NCBI RefSeq assembly: GCF_004348675.1
Contig: NZ_SMKN01000002.1
Coordinates: forward strand, 1 to 64,000
DNA from: Micromonospora sp. KC606
GTDB lineage: Bacteria > Actinomycetota > Actinomycetes > Mycobacteriales > Micromonosporaceae
Reading direction: 5' to 3'
DNA: 64,000 nucleotides
Within the stretch, counting starts at the first letter, position 1, and each line of letters begins with the position of its first letter. The position numbers were made by a program, and so were the translations under genes. Positions 10,169-18,975 of the stretch are shown one piece after another. Below the pieces are notes generated by a model. It was not told the DNA's origin. It saw only the letters and a program-made list of their open reading frames with translations, and made no database searches.

Positions 10169-11427
10169 TCGCATCACTCCCCGAACCGGTTCGACGCGCC
10201 CTTGATCGACCCGAGCTGAGCATGTTGTGGCAGCGGGTCCGTCGGCAGCTGGAACGAACCGGCGCGGAGCCGCGCGGAGCGATCACCATCCAGGTGACTG
10301 ACCTCCCCACGGCATCGGAGCTGGGCGCCGTTCTCGGCCGGCGGCTGACTCGCCACGTCGGACGAAGCATCCGGGTCGACTTGGCGAGCCTCGACCAGCT
10401 ACTCCGCGCCGGCCCAGCCCAGCAAGGGCTGTCCGATATCGTCGTGGCACTGACCGGCGAGCCGTTGCTACAGAGACAGCTCCGCCTAGATGCCCGGACG
10501 GCCGCCAACCGGCGCATCAAACTTGAACTGCTCGAACTAATGGCACGCGTCCCGGAACTGGCTTCGGAAAGGGCACTGCTGCAGGCGACTCCGGATGGTC
10601 CGATTCCGCGCCTGCCCAGCGGAACCTTAGCCGGTACGACCTCGTGGCCAGTGTATGAACTAGCGATGAGGGCCGCCTGCGTCTGGTGGACAGCTGACCG
10701 TGAAGGTCGACGCCTGGCGGCCAAGCAGCTCGCCGGACAGGCGTTCGGCGATACGAAAGGATGGACCGACCAACGCCGCCTTGCGTTCGCCAATCTGGTG
10801 CACCGGCCGTTTGACCAAGCGGTCGACGAGGCCGACATACCGATCAGGTTGAGTGGCCCGCTCGCATGGGTGATCGACGGAACTGTAGCCGACGCTGCTG
10901 CCGCCCGACCGTGGATAGCTGTGCCAGCCCACGGCGTAAGAACACTCGGATATGTTGACTGCACAGCCCGCGGCATTCTCTTAGTCGAGAATACCGAGGC
11001 GTTTGAGAAGGTGTGCCTATTGGACGGCGTTACCAACCGGTGGCTGTGCGTCTGGAATCAGGGAAACCCCAGCAAGAGGCTGATGAGGTTCCTGGCGGAT
11101 CTGAAGCTCCCCATGGCAGCGTGGCTAGACCTGGACGCGTACGGAATACGAATGATCGCAAACCTTGAGAGGGAGCTCGGCAGGGAGATAACTCCCGTTG
11201 GCATGTGCGTCAACCTGTGGCGCGCCGGAACGAAACGGATCCAAGACGATCGGCAATTGGCCATGGCGCGACAAATCGCCGCCGCGCTTTCCCTGAACGG
11301 GCCCCTCGCACTACGTGAGCTGGCTGCCGCAATCTCCAAGACAGGCGACTGCTGTGAGCAGGAGACGCTGTATGAACACGTTCTCCCGGCGCTGCCCGCG
11401 ATGCTACGGGAGCTAGAGCGCAAATAG
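10165..11427 (+). CDS. jetD: Wadjet nuclease JetD, Toprim-fold DUF2399 (TIGR02679) protein
   Basis: A 420-residue protein starting in an ATGA overlap with jetC. The C-terminal half has Toprim hallmarks: LLVENTEAF near residue 274 supplies the conserved glutamate, and LDLDAYG near 320 supplies the DxD-like pair. JetD is the topoisomerase VI-like nuclease subunit that cuts plasmid DNA trapped by the SMC motor. The N-terminal half matches the DUF2399/DUF3323 layout with an arm-like domain. All visible catalytic positions are retained, so the four-gene system looks complete and functional. The operon ends here, with a dead IS5 copy 155 bases downstream. Confidence 0.88.
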   Translation: MIASLPEPVRRALDRPELSMLWQRVRRQLERTGAEPRGAITIQVTDLPTASELGAVLGRRLTRHVGRSIRVDLASLDQLLRAGPAQQGLSDIVVALTGEPLLQRQLRLDARTAANRRIKLELLELMARVPELASERALLQATPDGPIPRLPSGTLAGTTSWPVYELAMRAACVWWTADREGRRLAAKQLAGQAFGDTKGWTDQRRLAFANLVHRPFDQAVDEADIPIRLSGPLAWVIDGTVADAAAARPWIAVPAHGVRTLGYVDCTARGILLVENTEAFEKVCLLDGVTNRWLCVWNQGNPSKRLMRFLADLKLPMAAWLDLDAYGIRMIANLERELGREITPVGMCVNLWRAGTKRIQDDRQLAMARQIAAALSLNGPLALRELAAAISKTGDCCEQETLYEHVLPALPAMLRELERK

Positions 11428-11581
11428 GTTGAAATCACGCCACCGGCAGCAGTGAGCCCTTTTCGTCGTGATCACGCTGGTCACGGCGGGTGCGAGGACC
11501 CCGGAGATCGGTGAGGGCGAGGCTCTAGCTAGGTAGGACAGCAGTCGACCAAGATCCGATGCCCCGATCGGGAGCCTGGCC

Positions 11582-12320
11582 GTGCTGTCTTACCCCGCCA
11601 CGATCCCGCTGTCCAGCCGAACTCTGAACCACCTCGCCGACCTTGTCCGTAACCACCGCCAGCAGCGTCGATCCCGGTGGCGACACCTACACCCGCCTCG
11701 CAGCCGGGTTCGGCATCGGCGTCGCCACCGCCTGGCGCTACGTCCGCGAAGCTGTCGACCTGTTCGCCGCAGCCGCCGACGATCTGGCTACTGCGATGGG
11801 CCGCATCCGCAAGCTGGCATACGCGATCCTCGACGGCACGCTGATCCCGATCGACCGGGTCGCCGACCAGAAGCCCTACTACTCCGGCAAACACAAGCGG
11901 CACGGCGTGAACGTGCAGGTCATCGCGGACGCAGCAGGTCGCCTGGCCTGGGCCTCGCCGGCGCTGCCCGGCGCCACCGACGGCCTGAGCGCCGCCCGCC
12001 TTGACGGCATCATCGACGCGCTGAGCAGCGCCGACGTGATGACGTTCGCGGACAAGGGCTACCAAGGAGCCGGCGGGAGCGTGCCCACCCCGTTCAAGCG
12101 TCACCGGCATCGGCCGAAGCTGTCCTGCGGGCAGAAGGCCGTCAACAGCGCACACGTCCGTATCCGCGCTCGCGGCGAGCGCGCCATCGCCACGCTCAAG
12201 TGCTGGAAAGTCCTGACCAAGCTGCGCTGCTGTCCCCGCCACGCGACCGCGATCGTGCAGGCCATCCTCGTCCGACGACCGCACCACCTCCGTGCATTCT
12301 TCCGCATCGGTACGACATGA
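11582..12320 (+). pseudogene. IS5-family transposase (DDE_Tnp_4), frameshifted
   Basis: The N-terminus begins at GTG 11582 (VLSYPATIPLSSRTLNHLADL). A short deletion near 11670-11680 then moves the family sequence to another frame (DTYTRLAAGFGIGVATAWRY). DDE-region motifs follow: LDGTLIPIDR, YYSGKHKRHGVNVQV and FADKGYQGA. Near RARGERAIATLK the family pattern is still clear, but the last 20 or so codons no longer resemble it. The copy cannot make an active transposase. With the IS630 remnant it brackets the Wadjet operon on both sides. Confidence 0.8.
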
Positions 12321-12563
12321 CACCGGTGCCGGCCCAGGATGAAGATTCACGACTTCGAAAACCCCGGATGCGGTAGGCATACCGGCACGGTTAGGTGACC
12401 CTCGGTTTACAGCAACGCTCACTTCTGTCGGTAACCAGACTGAAGTCCCCGCTCGGCTATCTGTGGCCGTCTGGATGGCTGACCTGCCGATCTGAGTCGT
12501 CGATGTCCGTCCGAGGGCCACGGCGCTACTTTCGTCGGGCAGTGGTGATGCCTGGGGGGAACA

Positions 12564-14087
12564 ATGGGTTACCGTTTCAACGCACCACCGAACTGGCCGG
12601 CGCCGCCTGCTGGATGGGTGCCGCCTTCGGGCTGGACGCCGGATCCCGCCTGGGGCCCTCCTCCGCCGGGTTGGCAGTTGTGGATTCCGGATTTGCTGGC
12701 TCCGGCCCCGGCGGCGCCCGTCACGGCCGCCGCGCAGGCTGCTGGTGATCCCGCAGTCGGCCCACAGCAGCGCAACGGGAGTCCGGACATTCCTCTGTTC
12801 GGTGCCCGGGGCAAGGCGCGTGAACTGGCTGTGGAGAATGCCCAGCTCCGCAGCGAGCTGGACCAGGCACGCGTCGAGCTGACGGGCCTGCGGGCGGAGA
12901 TGTCACGGCTCGGCGTGCTGTCCGCGATGGAGTTGGAGCAGCACCGGGTCCGACTCAGCCGTGAGGTCGCCGACCTGACAGCGAAGGGCGAAGCCCAGAA
13001 GGCCGAGCTCGACCGGCACCTGCGCGGACTCCGGCAGCAGATCGTGGTCACCGAGGAGGCCGCACTGCTGCAGGAAGCCGGTGTCTATCAGTACCGGCAT
13101 CCCCTGTCGGACGCGGTTGCCTACCAGAGCCAGCTCAGCCGGCTTCAGGACCAGATCAAGGCCATGACCAGGAAGGACGGGGGAGCGGTCAAGGCCGCCA
13201 CCGGATGGACGGTCAACGGCTCGGCCGCCGAGGGCCGGGTCATGCTCCGGGACTTCTCGAAGCTCATGCTCCGCGCCTACAACGCCGAGGCGGACAACCT
13301 GGTACGAGGGTTGAGGCCGTACAAGCTTGACTCGGCCGTCGACCGGCTGGGAAAGGTGGCGGCGACCATCGCCAAGCTCGGCAAGACGATGGACATTCGG
13401 ATCGCCGAGGATTACCACCGGCTGCGGGTCAAGGAGTTGGAACTCACGGCCGACTACCAGGAGAAGCTGGCCGAGGAGAAGGAACGGGATCGGGAGGAGA
13501 AGGCCCGGCTGCGCGAAGAGCGACGCGCCCAGCAGGAAATCGAACGCGAACGCGCTCGGCTCGACAAGGAACGCCAGCACTATGCCAACGCCTTGGCCGC
13601 CTTGCAGTCCAAGGGCGATGCCGACGGTGCCGCCCAGATGCAGGACCGGTTGGCGCAGATCGACACCGCGATCCAGGACGTCGACCGGCGGGCCGCCAAC
13701 GTCCGGGCCGGCTACGTGTACGTGATTTCCAACCTCGGCGCGTTCGGTGAGAAGATGGTCAAGGTCGGCATGACCCGTCGCTTGGACCCGCTGGACCGGG
13801 TCCGCGAACTCAGTGACGCCTCGGTGCCCTTCAACTTTGACGTCCACGCCCTGTTCTTTTCCGAGGATGCCGTCGGCATTGAGGCGCAGATGCACGCACG
13901 GCTGGCCGACCGGCGAGTCAACCTGGTCAACCACCGTCGCGAGTTCTTCTACGCCACGCCGGAGGAGGCCAAGGAACACTTGCTGGCGTTGACCGGCAGC
14001 CTGCTGCAGTACGAGGAGGTCCCGGAGGCCCTGGAGTACCGGCAGAGCCTCACCGAGGCGCAGGAGCAACCAGTCGCGACCACGTGA
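12564..14087 (+). CDS. DUF4041 and T5orf172 (GIY-YIG) nuclease, SNIPE-like
   Basis: A 507-residue protein with a good ribosome site (gggggaac) before ATG 12564. Residues 1-50 are proline/tryptophan-rich repeats of the PPxGWxP type. Residues about 95-350 are a charged coiled-coil/DUF4041-like region (VYQYRHPLSDAVAYQ near 173, MLRDFSKLMLRAYNAEADNL near 226). Residues about 383-475 are a T5orf172 domain of GIY-YIG type: YVYVISN, VKVGMTRR with the catalytic arginine, IEAQMHARL with the glutamate, and REFFYA. The same DUF4041 plus GIY-YIG pairing defines SNIPE, a membrane-associated nuclease that cuts phage DNA during injection. This copy has no obvious transmembrane helix, so how it reaches the envelope, if it does, is unclear. 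Confidence 0.8.
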   Translation: MGYRFNAPPNWPAPPAGWVPPSGWTPDPAWGPPPPGWQLWIPDLLAPAPAAPVTAAAQAAGDPAVGPQQRNGSPDIPLFGARGKARELAVENAQLRSELDQARVELTGLRAEMSRLGVLSAMELEQHRVRLSREVADLTAKGEAQKAELDRHLRGLRQQIVVTEEAALLQEAGVYQYRHPLSDAVAYQSQLSRLQDQIKAMTRKDGGAVKAATGWTVNGSAAEGRVMLRDFSKLMLRAYNAEADNLVRGLRPYKLDSAVDRLGKVAATIAKLGKTMDIRIAEDYHRLRVKELELTADYQEKLAEEKERDREEKARLREERRAQQEIERERARLDKERQHYANALAALQSKGDADGAAQMQDRLAQIDTAIQDVDRRAANVRAGYVYVISNLGAFGEKMVKVGMTRRLDPLDRVRELSDASVPFNFDVHALFFSEDAVGIEAQMHARLADRRVNLVNHRREFFYATPEEAKEHLLALTGSLLQYEEVPEALEYRQSLTEAQEQPVATT

Positions 14088-14197
14088 CATGCCGAGGCCT
14101 TGGGCGGCCGGCGCCCGGGGAGGCGGTCCGCCGGATCACCGGTAGGCCCACCGCCCTGACCATGATCAAGCGGAATTGTCGAGATAGAGAGGTACGC

Positions 14198-16024
14198 ATG
14201 TCGTCGGTCGGACTGTTCGCCTACGGGTCAGCGGGCGGAAGGGGCGGTGTCGACCTGGGTGAGGTGCCGTTCGTGGTGGTGGACGTGGAGACGACCGGGC
14301 TGTCATCGACGTCCGACCGGATCGTGGAGATCGCCCTGGTCCGCGTCGAAGGAGGTCGGGTGGTCGACGAGTGGGCCACCCTCGTCGACCCAGGCCGCGA
14401 CCCAGGTCCGACTTTCGTCCACCACATCACCGCAGACATGCTGTCCGGAGCGCCGACGTTCGCGGACGTGGCGGGGGAGATCCTGTCCAGGCTCGACGGC
14501 GCTGTGGCGGTGGCGCATAACGCCCGCTTCGAGGAGGGGTTCATCGCGCAGGAGTTCGCTCGAGTCGGCATCAGCACCGCGCCCCTGCCGGCGGTGTGCA
14601 CTCTGCGGCTGGCCCGACAGGTCCTGGCCGCGCCGAACTTCCAGCTCGTGTCCTGCTGCACGATGTACGGCATCGAGCTGCATGACGCCCACACCGCTCT
14701 CGGTGACACCCGGGCAACCGCCCAGCTTCTACCCAGACTCCTGGCCCACGCGCCCGCCCTGCGGTTCCCGTCCGCTCCTGTTCCGCTGCCGCGGTACCCG
14801 CGCCATGCCCGGCCACGTACCCGGGTCACCGGCCTGCGCAAGGGCGCGGACGGTTGGATCCAGTCGTTGCTAGGAAAATTGCCCTACTCCACTGGCGACG
14901 CCGACCCCGCGTCGGCCGAGGCGTACCTCGCCGCCGTCGGGAGCGTACTCAGCGACGGTAAACTGACCGGCGTCGAAGCCAAGGCGCTGGCACGACTGGC
15001 CGGGCAGTCCGGCATGGGCGCCCAGCAGGTACGCGTTTTGCATCATCGCTACCTCGACGGACTGCGGGACGCGGCACTCGCCGACGACATCCTGACCAGC
15101 ACCGAGTACCGGCAACTCGTCATGGCCGCACGACTTCTCGGTGAACCGGACTACTTCGCGGACCTCACCGCGCCCGAGATAGAGACCACGGACCGCATCC
15201 AGGCCGCCAAGCAGAGGGGACAACGCGTCTGGTGCAGCCCGTCCGTGTCCGCTGACGTCCGTGATCGCCTCACCCAAGCTGGCTTCGTTCTGGCGCTGAA
15301 CCTGACCCGCAACGTCGTTACCGCCGTTGTCGCTGCCGCTGACCAGGACAACACGAAGGTCGCGCGAGCACGCGAACTCGCCATACCTATCCGCTCCGAT
15401 CTGACCCTCGACGACATACTCGGGGCCGCCGCCACGCCTTCCCTGGCATCCCAGCAGACCGGCAGTACAGCCGCCGCCGTGGGCGCCGAAGGGACCGGGC
15501 CCCGTACGGTGCCGACACCGGCTGCTGCGGCGCACGTGCCCACTCAACGCGTACCGCAGGTCATCGCTGGCTGGTACCTGGACCCGTCAGGGCGGTGGAC
15601 CTACCGATTCTGGGACGGCCAGGGCTGGACCGAGAAGGTCAGCGGCGGAGACGGCCGTACGTGGTCGGACAGCACTAGCCTCCCACTGTGGTGTGCGCCT
15701 ACGACAGATGGCCTGGTCGACGGCCGCCAGCCGCACACCCTCACGGACCAAATCATGACGATGCAGAAGAACGACGTCCACGCGGCGCTGCTCCTGACCG
15801 TCCGATGCATCGACGCGGTGGAGAACGACTCACGAATCAACGGATACGGGGTGGCTCCCTGGTACTACGAGAGGGCCGCCATCATATTCGCCCGACTGGG
15901 TGACCCCGCTGCCGAGGTCGCCGTGCTTGAACGATTCGCGCGGCAGAGACATGCTCCCGGGGTCAAGCCGCCTCAGCTCCTCGATCGCCTCCGCAGACTG
16001 CGTGAGGCCACTACCGGGGCATAG
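14198..16024 (+). CDS. DnaQ-type 3'-5' exonuclease with TerB-like, BRCT and DUF2510 regions
   Basis: ATG 14198 is preferred because gagagg precedes it; the frame is open further upstream. The protein has 608 residues. The DEDDh exonuclease domain starts at VVVDVETTGL (Asp29, Glu31) and continues with AHNARFEEGF and HDAHTALGDTRATAQLL. A helical TerB-like segment follows (YLAAVGSVLSDGKLTGVEAKAL, roughly residues 240-320). A BRCT-like domain follows (QRVWCSPSVSADVRDRLTQ, about 340-410), then a DUF2510 motif (AGWYLDPSGRWTYRFWDGQ, about 450-475) and a helical tail. It probably acts on DNA ends in repair or defence. It lies 110 bases after the SNIPE-like gene on the same strand. Confidence 0.8.
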   Translation: MSSVGLFAYGSAGGRGGVDLGEVPFVVVDVETTGLSSTSDRIVEIALVRVEGGRVVDEWATLVDPGRDPGPTFVHHITADMLSGAPTFADVAGEILSRLDGAVAVAHNARFEEGFIAQEFARVGISTAPLPAVCTLRLARQVLAAPNFQLVSCCTMYGIELHDAHTALGDTRATAQLLPRLLAHAPALRFPSAPVPLPRYPRHARPRTRVTGLRKGADGWIQSLLGKLPYSTGDADPASAEAYLAAVGSVLSDGKLTGVEAKALARLAGQSGMGAQQVRVLHHRYLDGLRDAALADDILTSTEYRQLVMAARLLGEPDYFADLTAPEIETTDRIQAAKQRGQRVWCSPSVSADVRDRLTQAGFVLALNLTRNVVTAVVAAADQDNTKVARARELAIPIRSDLTLDDILGAAATPSLASQQTGSTAAAVGAEGTGPRTVPTPAAAAHVPTQRVPQVIAGWYLDPSGRWTYRFWDGQGWTEKVSGGDGRTWSDSTSLPLWCAPTTDGLVDGRQPHTLTDQIMTMQKNDVHAALLLTVRCIDAVENDSRINGYGVAPWYYERAAIIFARLGDPAAEVAVLERFARQRHAPGVKPPQLLDRLRRLREATTGA

Positions 16025-16197
16025 CAGCGACGAACCGCCAATGATTCGCGTTCACGATATGGAGTTGCGATCAGCCCTGCTCCGACACCGGATGCGCGGC
16101 CCCGCTGTCCAGAACCTTGCTTACCTACCTCGCCGCCGCAGGATGAAAGCCACGACCAGCCCGGCGCAAAAACCGCAGGCGCCAGACCGGTGCTCAG

Positions 16198-17214
16198 GTG
16201 CACGATGACCTCGTTCGCCCCTTCATGGTGGCGGATGGTGAGGGGGAAGTGGTGCCCGACCGTGCCATGCGGCTGCTGCTGAGCGCGGCCCGCGCCTGTC
16301 AGCAGCAGGCCGACACGTTGCAGCAGACCCTGACCCGCGTGCATGACGCCACCCCAGCGCCGGACGCGTGGTGCAACCGCGACGACCGGGCGCTCAACAC
16401 GATGGTCCGTGCCCGGGCCCGCCGGCACATCTGGCGCGACTGCGTGCTCACCGCGATGAGCATGGGGGTGCACGTCGCCGACCACGTACGCGCCCTTGGA
16501 CTGCTGCTGACCCACGTGCGAGAGCAGGGCGCTCCCGTCTACGCGCACGCAGCCTTGACGCGCGGAGCCGTCGAGTCGGCGTCATGGCTGTGGTGGCTGC
16601 TCGCTGAAGGCGAGCCGTTCGCCACCCGGCTGGGTCGCGGCGTCGCGTTCCTGGTCGAGGACGCGACCCTCGCGATCAAGGCCGCCCAGCATGTTCCCTC
16701 AGCCGCATATATGGCCGCGCCCGGCGACGGCATCAAGCGGCGGCGCCAGGCACTCCTTGACCGGCTGGAGGATGCGCGCATCGAGACGATCGCTGACCGG
16801 CCAGGCACACGCCTCAAGGGCGTGCGGGTGGTCCGCGGCGGCGAGGAGACCTCGACGGGCACGAAGGTCAGCACTCTGGTGCCGGAAGCGTTCGGTGACC
16901 TGCCCGCCCTCTACGACCTGCTGTCCGGGACCGTGCACGCCCGCGCGTGGGGGCTGTCGGACAGCATGAGCAGGCACGGAGACGAGGCGGCCTGGTCCGC
17001 GAATGTTATCGACGTGAGCGCCTCGGCGCTGACGGGGTTGTTGGCTGCGCAGCGCGCCGGAGCGATGTTCGCCACCTACCGGGGCTTCCCGGACGACCCC
17101 GGCGTCGCGCACATGCGGGACCAGCACACGAACTTCGACCAGGAGATGGTCCGCTATGGTCGTGCTGCCGGCCTTCTGACCGGTGTGGGTCCGGTGACTG
17201 GGTTCCTCGACTGA
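16198..17214 (+). CDS. Unrecognised mainly helical protein, 338 residues
   Basis: GTG 16198 opens a 338-residue frame with normal actinobacterial codon use. The protein has no signal peptide or clear membrane helix and looks mostly helical. Notable stretches are WCNRDDRALNTMVRARARRHIW near residue 59, ESASWLWWLL near 126 and LYDLLSGTVHARAWGLSD near 240. The last stretch, with its histidine, resembles the HEPN-like or AbiV-like helical proteins only superficially. I do not assign a function. It follows the exonuclease gene by 173 bases and may belong to the same island. Confidence 0.6.
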   Translation: MHDDLVRPFMVADGEGEVVPDRAMRLLLSAARACQQQADTLQQTLTRVHDATPAPDAWCNRDDRALNTMVRARARRHIWRDCVLTAMSMGVHVADHVRALGLLLTHVREQGAPVYAHAALTRGAVESASWLWWLLAEGEPFATRLGRGVAFLVEDATLAIKAAQHVPSAAYMAAPGDGIKRRRQALLDRLEDARIETIADRPGTRLKGVRVVRGGEETSTGTKVSTLVPEAFGDLPALYDLLSGTVHARAWGLSDSMSRHGDEAAWSANVIDVSASALTGLLAAQRAGAMFATYRGFPDDPGVAHMRDQHTNFDQEMVRYGRAAGLLTGVGPVTGFLD

Positions 17215-17570
17215 CTTGCGCCTGGGGTCGGTCTCGCCGCGACGTCCGACATTCCAAATGGTGTGCACACCCCGGCCACCGACTCCGTCGTTGATCATTG
17301 TGACGGGCTGGCGAGCGATGTCCTCTTACTCGCTTCGGGTTGGTGGCACCGACGATGGGCGTGTACAAGTAACGGCTGATCGACCGCTCATGGCTGACAC
17401 TCCGGAAACCGGATGGTCGCACATCCGGGTGCTCGGCGGGTGCTCGGTCGCCGTGGACAGGGTCGGCGTCGTATGGATTGTGTGGTACGTGCGTCCGGTG
17501 GGATCAGCCGAGACCTGCCGATGCGTGGACTGGTGGGACCCGCAGGCACGCGAGGCATCGGTTCGACGCT

Positions 17571-17617
17571 GGCTCTTAATCCGCGGGTTCGGGGTTCGAG
17601 TCCCTGGCGGCGCACCA
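17571..17617 (+). other. 3' half of a tRNA-Lys(CTT) gene: attachment-site core
   Basis: The sequence contains the anticodon loop CTCTTAA (anticodon CTT), a variable region, a perfect TΨC arm (ggttcgagtccc) and an acceptor strand ending gcggcgcacca. The matching 5' acceptor strand (gcgccgc) and D-arm are absent upstream, so this is not a complete tRNA. It sits inside the 3' end of the integrase gene, which identifies it as the att core. Non-tRNA sequence on the left and the integrase on the right give an attP-like rather than an attL-like arrangement. The anticodon stem has one mismatch. Confidence 0.75.
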
Positions 17618-17623
17618 GCTTTG

Positions 17624-17660
17624 AGCTGCGCGTTCTTCCTTGAGGGAAGGGCGCGCAGCT
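17624..17660 (+). terminator. Rho-independent terminator after the tRNA-Lys fragment
   Basis: agctgcgcg (17624-17632) pairs perfectly with cgcgcagct (17652-17660). Seven further pairs, two of them G-T, extend the inner stem. The hairpin is followed by a short T-rich run (tcgtttt). It lies seven bases after the CCA end, where a host tRNA terminator would be. Confidence 0.65.
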
Positions 17661-18975
17661 TCGTTTTCGGCCCAAGGGGAACCGAAGGGGGACCGAGCGT
17701 CCCGGTTGCCGCCTCTGGCGCCATCTGGACGGCGCGGGGGATAGCCTGGGCAACCCGTTCGGCCTCCGCGCGTGCCAGGCGGGGAGAGACGCTGGTGTAG
17801 GTGTCTCGGGTCAGCACGCTGGTTGAGTGCCCCAGTTCCTCCTGCACCACCTTGATGTCGACGCCGGCCTCCAGCGCGTGTGTGGCGGCACCGTGACGAA
17901 GGTCATGCAGCCGGATCGGTGGTAGGCCGGCGGCGGCGCGCCCGTTGAATGCCTTGGTCACCTCGGCCGGATGCAGCGCGCTGCCGTCGGGGTGGGTGAA
18001 GATCCGCCCCGAATTTGTCCACGCGCTGCCCCACTCCAGTCGCTCCGCGATCTGCCTCTTGCGCCACGTCTCGATCGCCGCGTTCGTGATTGTGTCCAGG
18101 GTGACGATGCGGCCTCCCGCGTCGCTCTTGGGTTTGCCCGCCTCGACCTCCCAGCCCAGTTGCACGAGCTGTTCGGAAATGATCAGCGAGTGGGAAGCCG
18201 CGTCGAGGTCGATCCACCTCGCGCCGCATGCCTCTCCGCGGCGCAGTCCGCGGTAGGCGATGAGGTGATACAGCGCGTAGAGGCGGTCGTGGTAGACGAA
18301 GTCCAGAAAAGCCCCGGTCTGTTCCGCTGTCCACACCATGACGGGAGAAGGGCGTTCAGTCTCGTCGAGCCGGTCGATCTAGACCACGAGACGGGCTGCT
18401 GTAGAGGCATCGCGCCGTTCGCGCGCCGCTCGTAGCTCCATCGCTACCGTAGCGCGACGAAATCGGTTCTCGCGCCACGCGGCGACGTTGGCGTCCGTCC
18501 ACATCCGCGCCTTCGGACGCTTCCCGGATTCCAGCTCCACGAATGCCGCCGGGTTGACCGAGATCAACCGCTCGGCCTTGATGGCCTTGCTCAGTGCACT
18601 ACGCAGTGTCGCTCGGATGCGCTGCTTGGTCGCCGGCCCTACGATCCGTCGCCCCTTCACCTTTGCGCGTTGATCCGGGTCTCCTGACCTCCGCGCCGCA
18701 CGGATGAACTCGTTGTCGGCGTCGATCGCGTCAAACATCGCCGAGATGTGAACGCCACGGAGGCGATCAAGCGGCAGATGCCCGAGGTGCGGCCTCAAAT
18801 AGAGCCGGATGTGTGACTCGTAGGAACGGAGCGTGCCCTTGGCCAGCTTGCGTCCGCTGAACCGGTTGGCTGGCCATGCCTGCGCGGTGACCTTGTGTCT
18901 GCCAGCAGCGCGCACCGATGAGGTTTTCGCGCAGCGCCCGTCTGTACGTATGGGATCGACTTACGAGAGGCTGGC

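Larger units (their letters stand above)
17326..18915 (-). pseudogene. Tyrosine recombinase (integrase) broken by an in-frame amber codon
   Basis: Reading leftward from 18915, the N-terminal SAM-like DNA-binding domain is clear (LAKGTLRSYESHIRLYLRPH). A TAG at 18379-18381 interrupts the frame. The same frame then continues without shift into the catalytic domain: AYRGLRRGE (Arg), HDLRHGAATHAL (His-x-x-Arg), EELGHSTS (His) and DTYTSVSP (nucleophile Tyr). The very N-terminus is missing, since the sequence beyond 18915 no longer matches. The C-terminus reads through the tRNA-Lys fragment (GTRTPNPRIKS), as is usual for actinobacterial integrases whose gene end overlaps attP. Unless the amber codon is read through, this enzyme is dead. 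Confidence 0.85.

Noticed and set aside
12903-14090. Minus-strand frame of 395 codons
   Set aside because: Antisense shadow of the DUF4041/GIY-YIG gene, which has clear catalytic motifs.
17216-17800. Plus-strand frame of 194 codons after the unknown helical gene
   Set aside because: It spans the tRNA-Lys fragment and terminator and is antisense to the integrase C-terminus, which has convincing catalytic motifs.
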